In this document: positions 8,227 to 19,138 of the stretch, in pieces
How positions within the stretch are numbered: the stretch's first letter is position 1
Layout of the letters: every line of letters starts with the position of its first letter
NCBI GenBank assembly: GCA_938005315.1
Contig: CALLOB010000031.1
Location: 1-51,150 of the forward strand
DNA: 51,150 bases
Direction of reading: 5' to 3'
Source: an uncultured Phycisphaerae bacterium
GTDB taxonomy: Bacteria; Planctomycetota; Phycisphaerae; UBA1845; PWPN01
The notes under the pieces: model-generated
Seen by the model: only the letters and a program-made list of their open reading frames with translations
Database searches by the model: none
Told to the model about the DNA's origin: nothing
Made by a program: the position numbers and the translations under genes

Positions 8227-10410
8227 ATGTTCAAGTCACATCGAGAAATCCTGGCGACTGCGACGGTCATCTGCTGTACGGCCTTCCGTCCGGCTGCCGG
8301 ACAGCAGCCCGAATCCCGGAGCACCGCCACCCGGTTCCTCCAGGCCAAAACCTTCTTCCAGACCAACGCCGGCTATGACCCCCGTCTGGCGATCGCGGCG
8401 GACGCCGTGGTCGTCCACCGACACGGCGAAAGACTCCCCCAGCTGACTGGGGTGCTGGAATCCTGGGCCCGGCGGCAGGTGGCCGTGGGCCGCATGTTTT
8501 TCGCCGATTCCGACGCCGGCGACAGCTATTGGAAGGGGCGGTGGGACGGCCGCGAGCACCCCGACGAGGTCGAGCGATGGGCCGACGGGCAGGTGGTCAT
8601 GTGCGCGGGCGTACGACCCTACATGCTCCCCACCGAGGGCTGGACCCGCCACCTGCAGGAGATGACCCGCCTGTCCATCGATGCCGGGGCCCAGGCCATC
8701 CTTCCCGAGGAGCCCTTGGGCCACCTGCACACCGGCTACGAGGCAGCCTTCAAACCGATCTGGGAAGCCCGGTACGGCCGCCCCTGGCAGCCGGAATCCG
8801 CCTCGCCCGAAGCGCTGTTTCTGACTGGCCGCCTCAAGGCCGAGCTCTACCTGGAGCTGGAACGCACGCTGGCCCGGACCGCCAAGGCTCACGCGGCCTC
8901 CCTGGGCCGGGAGGTGGCCGTGTGTCTGCCGGTCCACTCCATCTACAGCAATATCGCCGCGAAACTGGCGGCCCCGATGGGTTCGGCGGCCGGCGAGCCG
9001 GACATCGACGCCTATATCGGGCAGGTCTGGACCGGACCGGTCAACTGGTGTCTGGCCCATTATTCCTCGCCCGACAAAACCTTCTTTCTGTCGGCCTACG
9101 CCCTGTATGACTACTTCGACGCCCTGGCCGCCGGCAGCGGCAAGAAGCTCTGGATGCTGGTGGACCCGGTGGAGGACGACCCCAACCACACCTGGGAGGA
9201 GTTCCAGCAATGGTATCAGCATTGCCTGGTGGCCATGCTGCTGTTCCCCCGCGTGGCCTCATATGAGGTCATGCCCTGGCCGGAGCGCATCTTCCTCCCG
9301 GGCCACCAGACCGGGGGGGGAACCCCGGCCCCGGAGTCCTACCGGGTCGTGCTTCTCTCGACCATCCAGGCCATGCAGGACATGCCCCCGGGCGGCCAGT
9401 GGCGACAACCCGACGACGGCCGATCGCCGACCGGCACCACCAGCGGGATCGGCGTGGCGGTGGCCGACAGCGCCCTGTGGGAATCCGAACCCCCCGGGGC
9501 TCTGGACGGTCTGTTCGGCATGCTCCTTCCGCTGGTCCGCATCGGACTGCCCGCCACGGCCTGCGTCCTGGAACGCAGCACCGAACCGGGCTACCTCATG
9601 GGCTTCCGGGTGATCGCGCTCTCCTATGAGCATCTCAAGCCCGTGGATCCGCAGTACAACCGGGCTCTGGCCGCGTGGGTCGAGCAGGGCGGGAGCCTCT
9701 TGATGCTGGGGGCCGCCGAACCGCTGCGGGACGACCTGCTCTGGTGGACGCAAGCCGGTTACGACTCGCCTTTGCACCACCTCATGGCGCTGCTGAAAGT
9801 GCCCCTCGATCAGGAGGGTTGGGCTCAGGTGGGGCGGGGATGGGTCTTCCGGCGAACCGCGTCGCCCCGGGCGTTCGCGGACCCGGCGGTGGCGCGCGAA
9901 GTCTACCTGCCCCTGGTGGACGAAGCCGCCGTGCGAGCCGGCATCAAGGGCGGGCTGGCCCCGATGGGCGCGTACTGCCTGCGAAGGGGGCCCTACGTGA
10001 TCGCCCATGCCTCCTCGCGGCCGGTGCAGGTGGTCGGATCGGTAATCGACGTGTTCGACCCGGAACTGGCCGTGCGGGAGGACGTCCGACTGCCGGTCGG
10101 AGCCAGCGGGCTGTTTCGCGACGTCTCCGAGGCTTTGGACGCGTCCCGCGGGCCGGCGGTCCTGCACTGCACCCACCGTCTGATCCGCCAGGAACACGAT
10201 CCGGGGGGCTCCCGCGTCGTGATTCGCGGCCCGGCCGGCACGCCGGGCGTGGTCCGGCTGTTCACCGCCGGGCGCGAGCCGGCCGAGCTGACCGTCGCGG
10301 ACCTCGGCGGCGGCCGGCAGCCGGTGGACACCCTTGCCGAGGGCCAGACGCTGCGTTTGCGGTTCGACAACCAGCCGGACGGGGCGACGATCGAGATACG
10401 CTGGCGCTGA
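8227..10410 (+). CDS. Large secreted glycosidase-like protein (GH42-like architecture), function unknown
   Basis: This 727-aa protein has a signal peptide (MFKSHREILATATVICCTAF to AAGQQ). The first 400 residues look like a TIM barrel (LAIAADAVVVHRHGERLP, AILPEEPLGHLH, WMLVDPVEDDP). The next part looks like the flavodoxin-like domain that follows the barrel in GH42-type beta-galactosidases (LPLVRIGLPATACVLERS, VIALSYEHLKPVDPQYN, LAAWVEQGGSLLMLG), and the end is a small beta domain. PEEPLGHLHTGYEAAFKPIW resembles the region holding the acid Glu in such enzymes, but I cannot name the catalytic pair. The ATG at 8227 is supported by AAGGAGAGG upstream and by the signal peptide. It is followed by dnaE in the same direction with its own promoter, so it is probably monocistronic. 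Confidence 0.7.
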   Translation: MFKSHREILATATVICCTAFRPAAGQQPESRSTATRFLQAKTFFQTNAGYDPRLAIAADAVVVHRHGERLPQLTGVLESWARRQVAVGRMFFADSDAGDSYWKGRWDGREHPDEVERWADGQVVMCAGVRPYMLPTEGWTRHLQEMTRLSIDAGAQAILPEEPLGHLHTGYEAAFKPIWEARYGRPWQPESASPEALFLTGRLKAELYLELERTLARTAKAHAASLGREVAVCLPVHSIYSNIAAKLAAPMGSAAGEPDIDAYIGQVWTGPVNWCLAHYSSPDKTFFLSAYALYDYFDALAAGSGKKLWMLVDPVEDDPNHTWEEFQQWYQHCLVAMLLFPRVASYEVMPWPERIFLPGHQTGGGTPAPESYRVVLLSTIQAMQDMPPGGQWRQPDDGRSPTGTTSGIGVAVADSALWESEPPGALDGLFGMLLPLVRIGLPATACVLERSTEPGYLMGFRVIALSYEHLKPVDPQYNRALAAWVEQGGSLLMLGAAEPLRDDLLWWTQAGYDSPLHHLMALLKVPLDQEGWAQVGRGWVFRRTASPRAFADPAVAREVYLPLVDEAAVRAGIKGGLAPMGAYCLRRGPYVIAHASSRPVQVVGSVIDVFDPELAVREDVRLPVGASGLFRDVSEALDASRGPAVLHCTHRLIRQEHDPGGSRVVIRGPAGTPGVVRLFTAGREPAELTVADLGGGRQPVDTLAEGQTLRLRFDNQPDGATIEIRWR

Positions 10411-10447
10411 GTTCGCCGCGCCGGAAGCATGGGGTATCCGCCCGGTC

Positions 10448-10475
10448 TTGCGGCCGGCGGCCCAGCGCGTATCAT
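10448..10475 (+). promoter_or_regulatory. Putative sigma-70 promoter of dnaE
   Basis: TTGCGG (10448-10453) and TATCAT (10470-10475) are 16 bases apart, about 43 bases before the GTG start. The same -35 hexamer appears in the promoter called at 22438. Confidence 0.5.
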
Positions 10476-10484
10476 CAGCCGGCT

Positions 10485-10505
10485 GGTGGGGCGGGAGCCC
10501 CAACC
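10485..10505 (+). promoter_or_regulatory. Hairpin with GNRA-type tetraloop in the dnaE leader
   Basis: TGGGGC (10487-10492) and GCCCCA (10497-10502) enclose the tetraloop GGGA, and the stem can be extended by GG/CC past a one-base bulge. It lies between the promoter and the Shine-Dalgarno AGGGAGG (10514-10520). No T-tract follows, so it is not an intrinsic terminator. It could stabilise or regulate the short leader. Confidence 0.4.
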
Positions 10506-10525
10506 TCTGCGGCAGGGAGGCTGGC

Positions 10526-14080
<3,555 letters not shown>

Positions 14081-14162
14081 AGACTTCCTGTGGCCTGAGC
14101 AGCGGGCGGCCTCCCTGCCTATGATGCGGGCACGCCGCTCCCGGAAAAAGCTTTTGAAACCG

Positions 14163-14176
14163 ATGGCAAAAGCCAT
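14163..14176. promoter_or_regulatory. Palindrome ATGGC-AAAA-GCCAT upstream of the activator gene
   Basis: A perfect 5-bp inverted repeat around AAAA sits just upstream of the expected -35 region of the promoter at 14184-14212. Its place suggests an operator, but no regulator is known for it; it could be chance. Confidence 0.3.
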
Positions 14177-14183
14177 TGAAGGC

Positions 14184-14212
14184 TGTGTTCTCTGGACCTC
14201 CAGCCTTATAAT
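14184..14212 (+). promoter_or_regulatory. Possible promoter of the sigma-54 activator gene
   Basis: A perfect TATAAT lies at 14207-14212 in otherwise GC-rich DNA, 123 bases before the start. The -35 at the right distance (TGTGTT, 14184-14189) is poor, so the site may need an activator. No sigma-54 motif (GG-N10-GC of the classical form) was found here by eye. Confidence 0.4.
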
Positions 14213-14335
14213 GCCTGGTACGAGCTCAGGGCAGGCCCGCCTCTGCCTAACCAGGCGGCGCTCTGATCAGAGGCTGCAGCGGAGCATCGCGCCTCGGAAC
14301 CGGGATGGCCACGGCCATGTTCAAAGGTCGCCTGG

Positions 14336-15964
14336 ATGACTGACCACCCGCCTTCGTCGAGGTCATGCGAACTGCCGTTCGATCTTCTGCGCTCGATCAG
14401 CCAGATCATGAGCAGCTCGCTGGATGTCCGAAGCGTCTTCGATCAGGTGATGCGTCTTCTGGCCAGCGAGGTCGGCATCGAGCGGGGACGGCTGGTGATC
14501 TTAGATGAGGTCAGCGGCTATCTTCGAATTGAAGCCGCCCACGGCCTGAGTCCCGAGATGCAGCGACAGGGCGTCTACGCGCCGGGAGAGGGCATCACCG
14601 GCCGGGTGTTCGAGACCGGCCGGCCGATCGTCGTGCCGGACGTCCGCGCCGAGCCGGCCTACCTGGACCGTACCGGCGGGCTGAAGTCTCGCGACCGTGC
14701 GTACAGCTTCCTGTGCCTGCCGATCCTCAGCGAGGGCCGCCCGGTCGGCGTGCTCAGCGTCGACAAGCCGGCCGAAACGCCGGAGGCCCTGGAACGTGAC
14801 TTCAGTCTGCTGACGATGGTCGCCACCATGATCTCCCAGGCCATCCGCGTGCACTGGATGCTCCGCCGGGAAAAGGAGGAGCTGATCGACGAGGTCGCCC
14901 GGACGCGACGGGCATCGGGCGAACCATACCGCTTTTCGGACATGATCGCCGGCAGCCCGGCCATGATGGAGGTTTTCCAGGTCATCGAGCAGGTCGCCCG
15001 CACGCGGGCCACGGTGCTGCTGCTGGGTGAAACCGGAACCGGCAAGGAAATGATCGCCCGGGCGATCCACTTCAACAGCGACCGCCGCGACAAGCCCTTC
15101 GTGCGGGTCAACTGCGGGGCACTCAGCGGCACGCTTCTGGAAAGTGAGCTTTTCGGGCACGTCAAAGGGGCGTTCACCGGCGCGATCCGGGACAAGATCG
15201 GCCTGTTCCAGGCGGCCTACGGCGGAACGCTGTTTCTCGACGAGATCGCCACGCTGGACGTGCCGCTGCAGGTCAAGCTGTTGCGGGTGCTGCAGGAGCG
15301 CGAGTTCGAGCGGGTCGGCGACGTCCAGACCATCCGGACCGACGTGCGGATCGTGACCGCCGCCAACGTCGATCTGGAACGCGAGGTGCGCGAGCGCCGA
15401 TTTCGCGAGGATCTTTTCTACCGCCTGAACGTCGTGGCCATCCGCGTTCCGCCGCTGCGCGAAAGGCGCGAGGACATCCCGCTGCTCATCGACCACTTTC
15501 TGGACAAGTACAACCGCGAGAACGGCCGCAACCTCCGTAAGCTGTCGCGCAACCTCGTCAACCTGCTGGTCCGCTATCCCTGGCCTGGAAACGTCCGCGA
15601 GCTGGAGAACGCCATCGAACGTGCGGTCGTCCTGTCACGCGACGAGCACTTCACCGAGGAACTGCTCCCGCCAACCATTCGGTCCGGCGGCTCCGCTTCG
15701 GCCTCCGGATCCGAACCGGAGACCGTCGAGGGCCTGGGCCGCCGACTGGTCGCCCGGGCGATCGACGAGGAACAGGAAGGCACCATCTGGGATCGGGTCA
15801 CCCGTGGCCTGGAGCGCGAAATGATCATCCAGGCCCTGGCCCGGTGTGACGGCGTGAAGATCAGGGCCGCCGACTTCCTGGGCATCAACCGCAACACGCT
15901 GAACAAGAAGTACAATGAACTGGGCCTGGAAGACGGAGCCGCCGACGGAGGATCGACCCACTGA
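14336..15964 (+). CDS. GAF-domain sigma-54-dependent transcriptional activator (NifA/NorR-type)
   Basis: This 542-aa bacterial enhancer-binding protein has an N-terminal GAF domain (about 20-180: [60 protein letters not shown]), a AAA+ domain (about 205-440) and a C-terminal Fis-type helix-turn-helix ([29 protein letters not shown]). The AAA+ part shows Walker A GETGTGKE, the sigma-54-contacting loop GAFTGA (278-283), Walker [10 protein letters not shown] and the arginine-finger region [11 protein letters not shown], so it should remodel sigma-54 holoenzyme with ATP. There is no receiver domain, so the signal probably enters through the GAF domain as a small molecule or redox cue. The neighbouring gene downstream is convergent, so targets are elsewhere. 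Confidence 0.93.
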   Translation: MTDHPPSSRSCELPFDLLRSISQIMSSSLDVRSVFDQVMRLLASEVGIERGRLVILDEVSGYLRIEAAHGLSPEMQRQGVYAPGEGITGRVFETGRPIVVPDVRAEPAYLDRTGGLKSRDRAYSFLCLPILSEGRPVGVLSVDKPAETPEALERDFSLLTMVATMISQAIRVHWMLRREKEELIDEVARTRRASGEPYRFSDMIAGSPAMMEVFQVIEQVARTRATVLLLGETGTGKEMIARAIHFNSDRRDKPFVRVNCGALSGTLLESELFGHVKGAFTGAIRDKIGLFQAAYGGTLFLDEIATLDVPLQVKLLRVLQEREFERVGDVQTIRTDVRIVTAANVDLEREVRERRFREDLFYRLNVVAIRVPPLRERREDIPLLIDHFLDKYNRENGRNLRKLSRNLVNLLVRYPWPGNVRELENAIERAVVLSRDEHFTEELLPPTIRSGGSASASGSEPETVEGLGRRLVARAIDEEQEGTIWDRVTRGLEREMIIQALARCDGVKIRAADFLGINRNTLNKKYNELGLEDGAADGGSTH

Positions 15965-15992
15965 CGCCCGCGAGCCGACGCCGATCCCAGCA

Positions 15993-16769
15993 TTACCTGA
16001 GGTCAGGCTGCGACAGCCCCGGAGCCGACCGGCACTTGGAGCGCCCATTGCGCCGTCCGCAGTGCGGTCGATCGCCGACCAGCAGCATAGCCGCCGAATC
16101 GTCAAGCAGCCCATCCCGCCCGGGCATCGGGCCCGAGTGAAGGTTTCGCCCGGCTTCCGGCGGAGGCTCGAGACCCGTCAGGCTCCGGAACATCCTCGGA
16201 TGGACCAGACGAACGCCTAACAGGGTGATCGCTCCCCAGGTGTGGCGGTCCACTGTCACCGGTCCCCGGGTCCTCGGCGGCCGGTCCGGAAACAATCCCG
16301 GTTTCGGCTCGGCGACCGCCAGCACGATTTCGACACTGGACTCGTCGGGCCTCAGGGCCAGAGGACGCATCGACCCGTCGGGCATTCGCTGCCCGCTGAA
16401 GCCTCCCGTGTCGCCGACCACCAGGTATTCGCCGTCTTCCCATCCCCTTTCGGGTTCGGCAGGCCGGCCGGTCAGTGCGTTCAGGCCGCCGACCACGGCC
16501 TTCACGCCGTTGGGTTTCCACCACCGGCCGGTCATGTCCACGATCATGCACTCCGACGGCCGAAGCGGCATGACCAGGACCTTTGTGCAGCTTGATCTTC
16601 CGGCACAGCATGTCGCGCCCGGCAGTTGCGATCCGTCGAAGACCGGCAGCGGAGGCAGGTCTGCCAGGGTTTGGGAGACTGCGGCCGGGCGCCGTGTCCC
16701 CCGCAGAAAACGGAGTGTAAGACTGGCTCCCAGATGGACTTCCGTCCTGTTGATCTCAGGCTCGAGCAT
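15993..16769 (-). CDS. Hypothetical protein, unrecognised
   Basis: This frame of 258 codons shows the strong third-position GC bias of real genes here, most clearly between 16150 and 16770 (for example the block encoding GEYLVVGDTGGFSGQRMPDG). I recognise no family. It has no signal peptide or membrane segment, a CC-x(4)-SC cluster near residues 60-70, and a C-terminal tail rich in Arg, Gly and Ser that looks unstructured. The start is uncertain: ATG 16769 was chosen because codon bias weakens upstream, although the frame is open to 16949 with another ATG at 16889. It is convergent with the activator gene, 28 bases apart. It could be a young, fast-evolving or decaying gene. Confidence 0.45.
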   Translation of the reverse strand: MLEPEINRTEVHLGASLTLRFLRGTRRPAAVSQTLADLPPLPVFDGSQLPGATCCAGRSSCTKVLVMPLRPSECMIVDMTGRWWKPNGVKAVVGGLNALTGRPAEPERGWEDGEYLVVGDTGGFSGQRMPDGSMRPLALRPDESSVEIVLAVAEPKPGLFPDRPPRTRGPVTVDRHTWGAITLLGVRLVHPRMFRSLTGLEPPPEAGRNLHSGPMPGRDGLLDDSAAMLLVGDRPHCGRRNGRSKCRSAPGLSQPDLR

Positions 16770-16889
16770 GGTTGTCGCCCCTGTCTGGCGGCCGCTGAGC
16801 CGGAGGACCGCCTCCGGTGGGCAGAGGCCGCTACGAAAAACCTCTTCCCAAGCCTGACACAAGGGTACGACAACCCGTGTCGGACCCAT

Positions 16890-17662
16890 GCGGAATCTCA
16901 AGTATTCACGTCGAGACCTGAGCGTTCCTGACTTTCGGGTTTCGTACAAAATTTGCGCGAAGACGGGTTTTCGGCTCCGTGCTGGAACCCGGACCGACCG
17001 CGACCGGCTATACCTGCGGGGATGTCACCGATGCAAAGGCCTCCGTGCCCAAAGCGCCAGGGTTTGCCCGCAGGGCGAAGATGGGTGTTTGCGAGATCGG
17101 CAGGGTGCTTCCCGCAGATCCGCCGTGCGAGGGCCCTCGGATCATACGTTGATCGGCTTTCTTTCCTTCAACGGGGCCGAGGCGAACCTCCTCATTCGCG
17201 GCGGCCACGATTCTGCGGCCGATTCCTGGTCAGGTCCCTCTTACCGTGTCCGAATCCCGGCCCGGCGGCCGCGTCCTGTGTCTGAAACGCGGTTGGCGGT
17301 CGCGTGCCATACCCCGTTCCGGCAGCACAAGTGCCGGGTCCGCGAGGGCGGGATCGCCATTCCCTGTATTCTGCACTGGCCGGCGGGGGGCTGGCTTGAT
17401 CAGGCATCCAGCAAAACCGGAGCATTTCGCAAGCGTCGCACGCCACAACCTGTGCATAGCGCCGCCAGCGCCTGGCGCGACCCTGGGTCCGGTCCTCGCC
17501 TACCCAGGCGGCGGATTTCGTGCCGCCAGCGCCTGGCGCGACCCTGGGCCCAGCGGACCGCGGAGAACCACGCCGCCATCGTGCAGCTTGGGCGTGACGT
17601 AACCCGCATGCACGACTGTTGGCGGCCAAGTTGACCGCATCAGCGTGTTCCGAGGGGGTAAA
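16890..17662. other. Gene-poor stretch of about 770 bases with direct repeats
   Basis: No frame here carries convincing codon bias on either strand. The only structure I can support is a direct repeat pair near 17461 and 17522, listed separately. The stretch sits between an unidentified gene and a tRNA gene, a common place for decayed insertions, but no recombinase remnant or att-like duplication of the tRNA end was found. Confidence 0.4.
17461..17548. repeat. Two exact 27-bp direct repeats, 61 bp apart
   Basis: A 27-base sequence beginning GCCGCCAGCGCCTGGC and ending ACCCTGGG occurs at 17461-17487 and exactly again at 17522-17548. Between the copies, ACCCAGG at about 17502-17508 can pair with the CCTGGGT that ends the first copy, so a stem-loop can form. 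Only two copies are present and the spacer does not resemble a CRISPR spacer set. Confidence 0.75.
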
Positions 17663-17735
17663 CTGGGGTGCTAGGGCTCGAACCTAGAACTTCCTGATCC
17701 AGAGTCAGGCGTGCTACCAATTGCACCACACCCCA
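17663..17735 (-). tRNA. tRNA-Gln (anticodon CTG)
   Basis: The minus strand folds as a complete 73-nt cloverleaf. The acceptor stem TGGGGTG pairs with CACCCCA, followed by discriminator G. The D-loop contains AATTGG. The anticodon stem CCTGA/TCAGG encloses the loop CTCTGGA with anticodon CTG, reading the CAG glutamine codon. The T-arm is CTAGG-TTCGAGC-CCTAG. The weak first pair T-A and discriminator G are glutamine identity features. The CCA end is not encoded (GTT follows), so it must be added by CCA-adding enzyme. Confidence 0.95.
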
Positions 17736-18095
17736 GGAGCTCGGGCGCCTCGCCCGTGATGGTCCTGTCGGATGAATCCGGCAGGCCTTTGTCGGACAAT
17801 TTCCTGGCCAGGTCCACTTTGCCGCGGGATTCCGGACCGCAGACCTTCCTCGCCACCGTCGGCCGGGGAGACCGGCCCAGCGACTGCGACTGTGGCTGTC
17901 TGCACGGACTGCCTGCCCGGCCTGCGACTCGATACTCCAGACAGTAACCCTGAAGGGGGCATGCTGGCTACCGATCGTGTATGTTCGGGCCATTGTCCGG
18001 ATGTATGCTGCACTTGTCAAGCCATCATCCGCGTCGACCGTCTAAGGATATAAAGCACCTGAAAAAATAGACTTATAAAAGACTAAGCAAATTAG
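17736..18095. other. Intergenic region between tRNA-Gln and the arsR-type gene
   Basis: No gene is seen here. A hairpin CCTGtCGGAT-ga-ATCCGgCAGG lies at 17764-17785, and the last 100 bases become clearly AT-rich towards the promoter at 18096. The hairpin lacks a T-tract. A second TTGTCA occurs near 18014 without a matching -10. Confidence 0.5.
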
Positions 18096-18123
18096 TTGTC
18101 AAGTCATGAGGTCATGATATAAT
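18096..18123 (+). promoter_or_regulatory. Strong sigma-70 promoter of the persulfide operon, giving a near-leaderless mRNA
   Basis: TTGTCA (18096-18101) and a perfect TATAAT (18118-18123) are 16 bases apart. Transcription should start around 18130, at or within a few bases of the ATG at 18132, leaving no room for a Shine-Dalgarno sequence. Confidence 0.7.
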
Positions 18124-18137
18124 GATACGACATGACC
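18103..18137. promoter_or_regulatory. Putative operator of the ArsR-type regulator
   Basis: GGTCATG (18110-18116) and CATGACC (18131-18137) form a perfect inverted repeat centred on the -10 hexamer; its right arm contains the ATG start codon at 18132. A further TCATGA palindrome at 18104-18109 overlaps the spacer of the promoter. Binding here would block the polymerase, so the gene is probably autoregulated. Confidence 0.55.
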
Positions 18138-18485
18138 AGCGACACGCGTTCTCTGGAACTGCTGCCCATGGAACGGCTGGAGGCCGCGGCGGGGATGCTG
18201 CGGCTCATGGGGCATCCGCACCGTTTGCGGATCTGCGAACTGCTGATCGCCGGGCGGATGTGCGTGAATGCCTTGGCCCGCCACTTGGGGGCCCCGGCCA
18301 ACGCCGTCAGCCAGCACCTGAACATGATGAAGGCCCATGGGATTCTGGCCAGCGAACGTGAAGGCAAGACGGTCTACTATCGGGTGGTGGACCCCCGGCC
18401 GGGGTGGTTGCTGGGCTGCATCCGGCAGCATCCGGGGCCCCAGGGCCCGCGTGGCACCGGCGATGATCAATCATCGCCGGCATAA
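18132..18485 (+). CDS. ArsR-family regulator, YgaV/SqrR/BigR-like persulfide sensor
   Basis: This 117-aa winged-helix repressor has the ArsR core: LRLMGHPHRLRICELLIAG, VNALARHLGAPANAVSQHLNMMKAHGIL as the recognition region, and the wing EREGKTVYYRV. Cys35 (RIC, in helix 2) and Cys96 (LLGC, in the C-terminal helix) lie where SqrR, BigR and YgaV keep the pair that forms a tetrasulfide bridge with reactive sulfur; an extra Cys44 is also present. The two following genes encode sulfur-handling enzymes, as in the E. coli ygaVP pair, which supports this role over metal sensing. The ATG at 18132 lies at the predicted transcription start, so translation would be leaderless; ATG 18168 is a possible but poorer internal start. 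Confidence 0.85.
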   Translation: MTSDTRSLELLPMERLEAAAGMLRLMGHPHRLRICELLIAGRMCVNALARHLGAPANAVSQHLNMMKAHGILASEREGKTVYYRVVDPRPGWLLGCIRQHPGPQGPRGTGDDQSSPA

Positions 18486-18497
18486 GGAGCAACAGTC

Positions 18498-19025
18498 ATG
18501 AGAAAGATTTCGGCGCATGAAGTGATCCAGTTTCGCGGTCGCATCATCGACGTTCGGTCGCCGGCTGAATACGCCGCCGAGCGTCTGGCCAGGGCCGAAA
18601 ACGTGCCGCTGGACCGGCTCGCAGAGGTCGCCGCCGGCTGGGACCGCAACGACTCGCTGCTGGTCATGTGCAAAAGCGGCGTGCGCTCGACGGACGGCGC
18701 CCGCCGACTGGCGGAAATGGGGTTCACGAACGTGAATATGCTCGAGGGCGGTATCGACGCCTGCCGCAAGGCGGGCGTGGAGGTCCTCGGCCGGGGCGGC
18801 CACATTCCGATCGTGCGACAGGTCATGATCGGCGCGGGACTGATGCTGCTGGCCGGCCTGATCCTGGCGAAGCTGGTCAACTCCTGGTTCATCCTGTTGA
18901 CCTGGTTCGTCGCGCTGGGCCTGCTCAACGCCGGCCTGACGGGCTGGTGCCCGATGGCCAGGTTGCTGGAAAAGATGCCCTGGAATCAGGTTCCGGATAA
19001 CACCAAAGGCTGTTGCCCGGCCTGA
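18498..19025 (+). CDS. Rhodanese-DUF2892 membrane protein (YgaP-like)
   Basis: This 175-aa protein joins a cytoplasmic rhodanese domain (residues 1-100) with the active-site loop CKSGVRS (Cys58) to a DUF2892 module with two membrane helices (about 112-130 and 133-150), the same layout as E. coli YgaP. Rhodaneses move sulfane sulfur to thiols or cyanide through a cysteine persulfide; the membrane form may deliver or expel sulfur at the inner membrane. The C-terminus ends GCCPA, adding two cysteines. AAGGAG lies upstream of the ATG and the gene follows the ArsR gene by 12 bases, so they form one operon. Confidence 0.92.
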   Translation: MRKISAHEVIQFRGRIIDVRSPAEYAAERLARAENVPLDRLAEVAAGWDRNDSLLVMCKSGVRSTDGARRLAEMGFTNVNMLEGGIDACRKAGVEVLGRGGHIPIVRQVMIGAGLMLLAGLILAKLVNSWFILLTWFVALGLLNAGLTGWCPMARLLEKMPWNQVPDNTKGCCPA

Positions 19026-19138
19026 ACGGAGTCGGCATAGCGCGGCGCATCGCCAGGCGTGCGGCTGCGGCGTGCCCGCCCGGCCGTTGTGAGGAACGCC
19101 GTTTCTCGCCTCGCGGGCGGCAGACCGAGGAAGACAAC

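Noticed and set aside
17461..17548. CRISPR array
   Set aside because: Only two repeat copies, the spacer is self-pairing, and no cas genes are present.
16888..17634. Plus-strand frame of 248 codons in the gene-poor stretch
   Set aside because: No codon bias, Cys/Arg-rich composition and no Shine-Dalgarno.
17663..17740. Integration (att) site at the tRNA-Gln gene
   Set aside because: I found no duplication of the tRNA 3' end nearby and no integrase gene.
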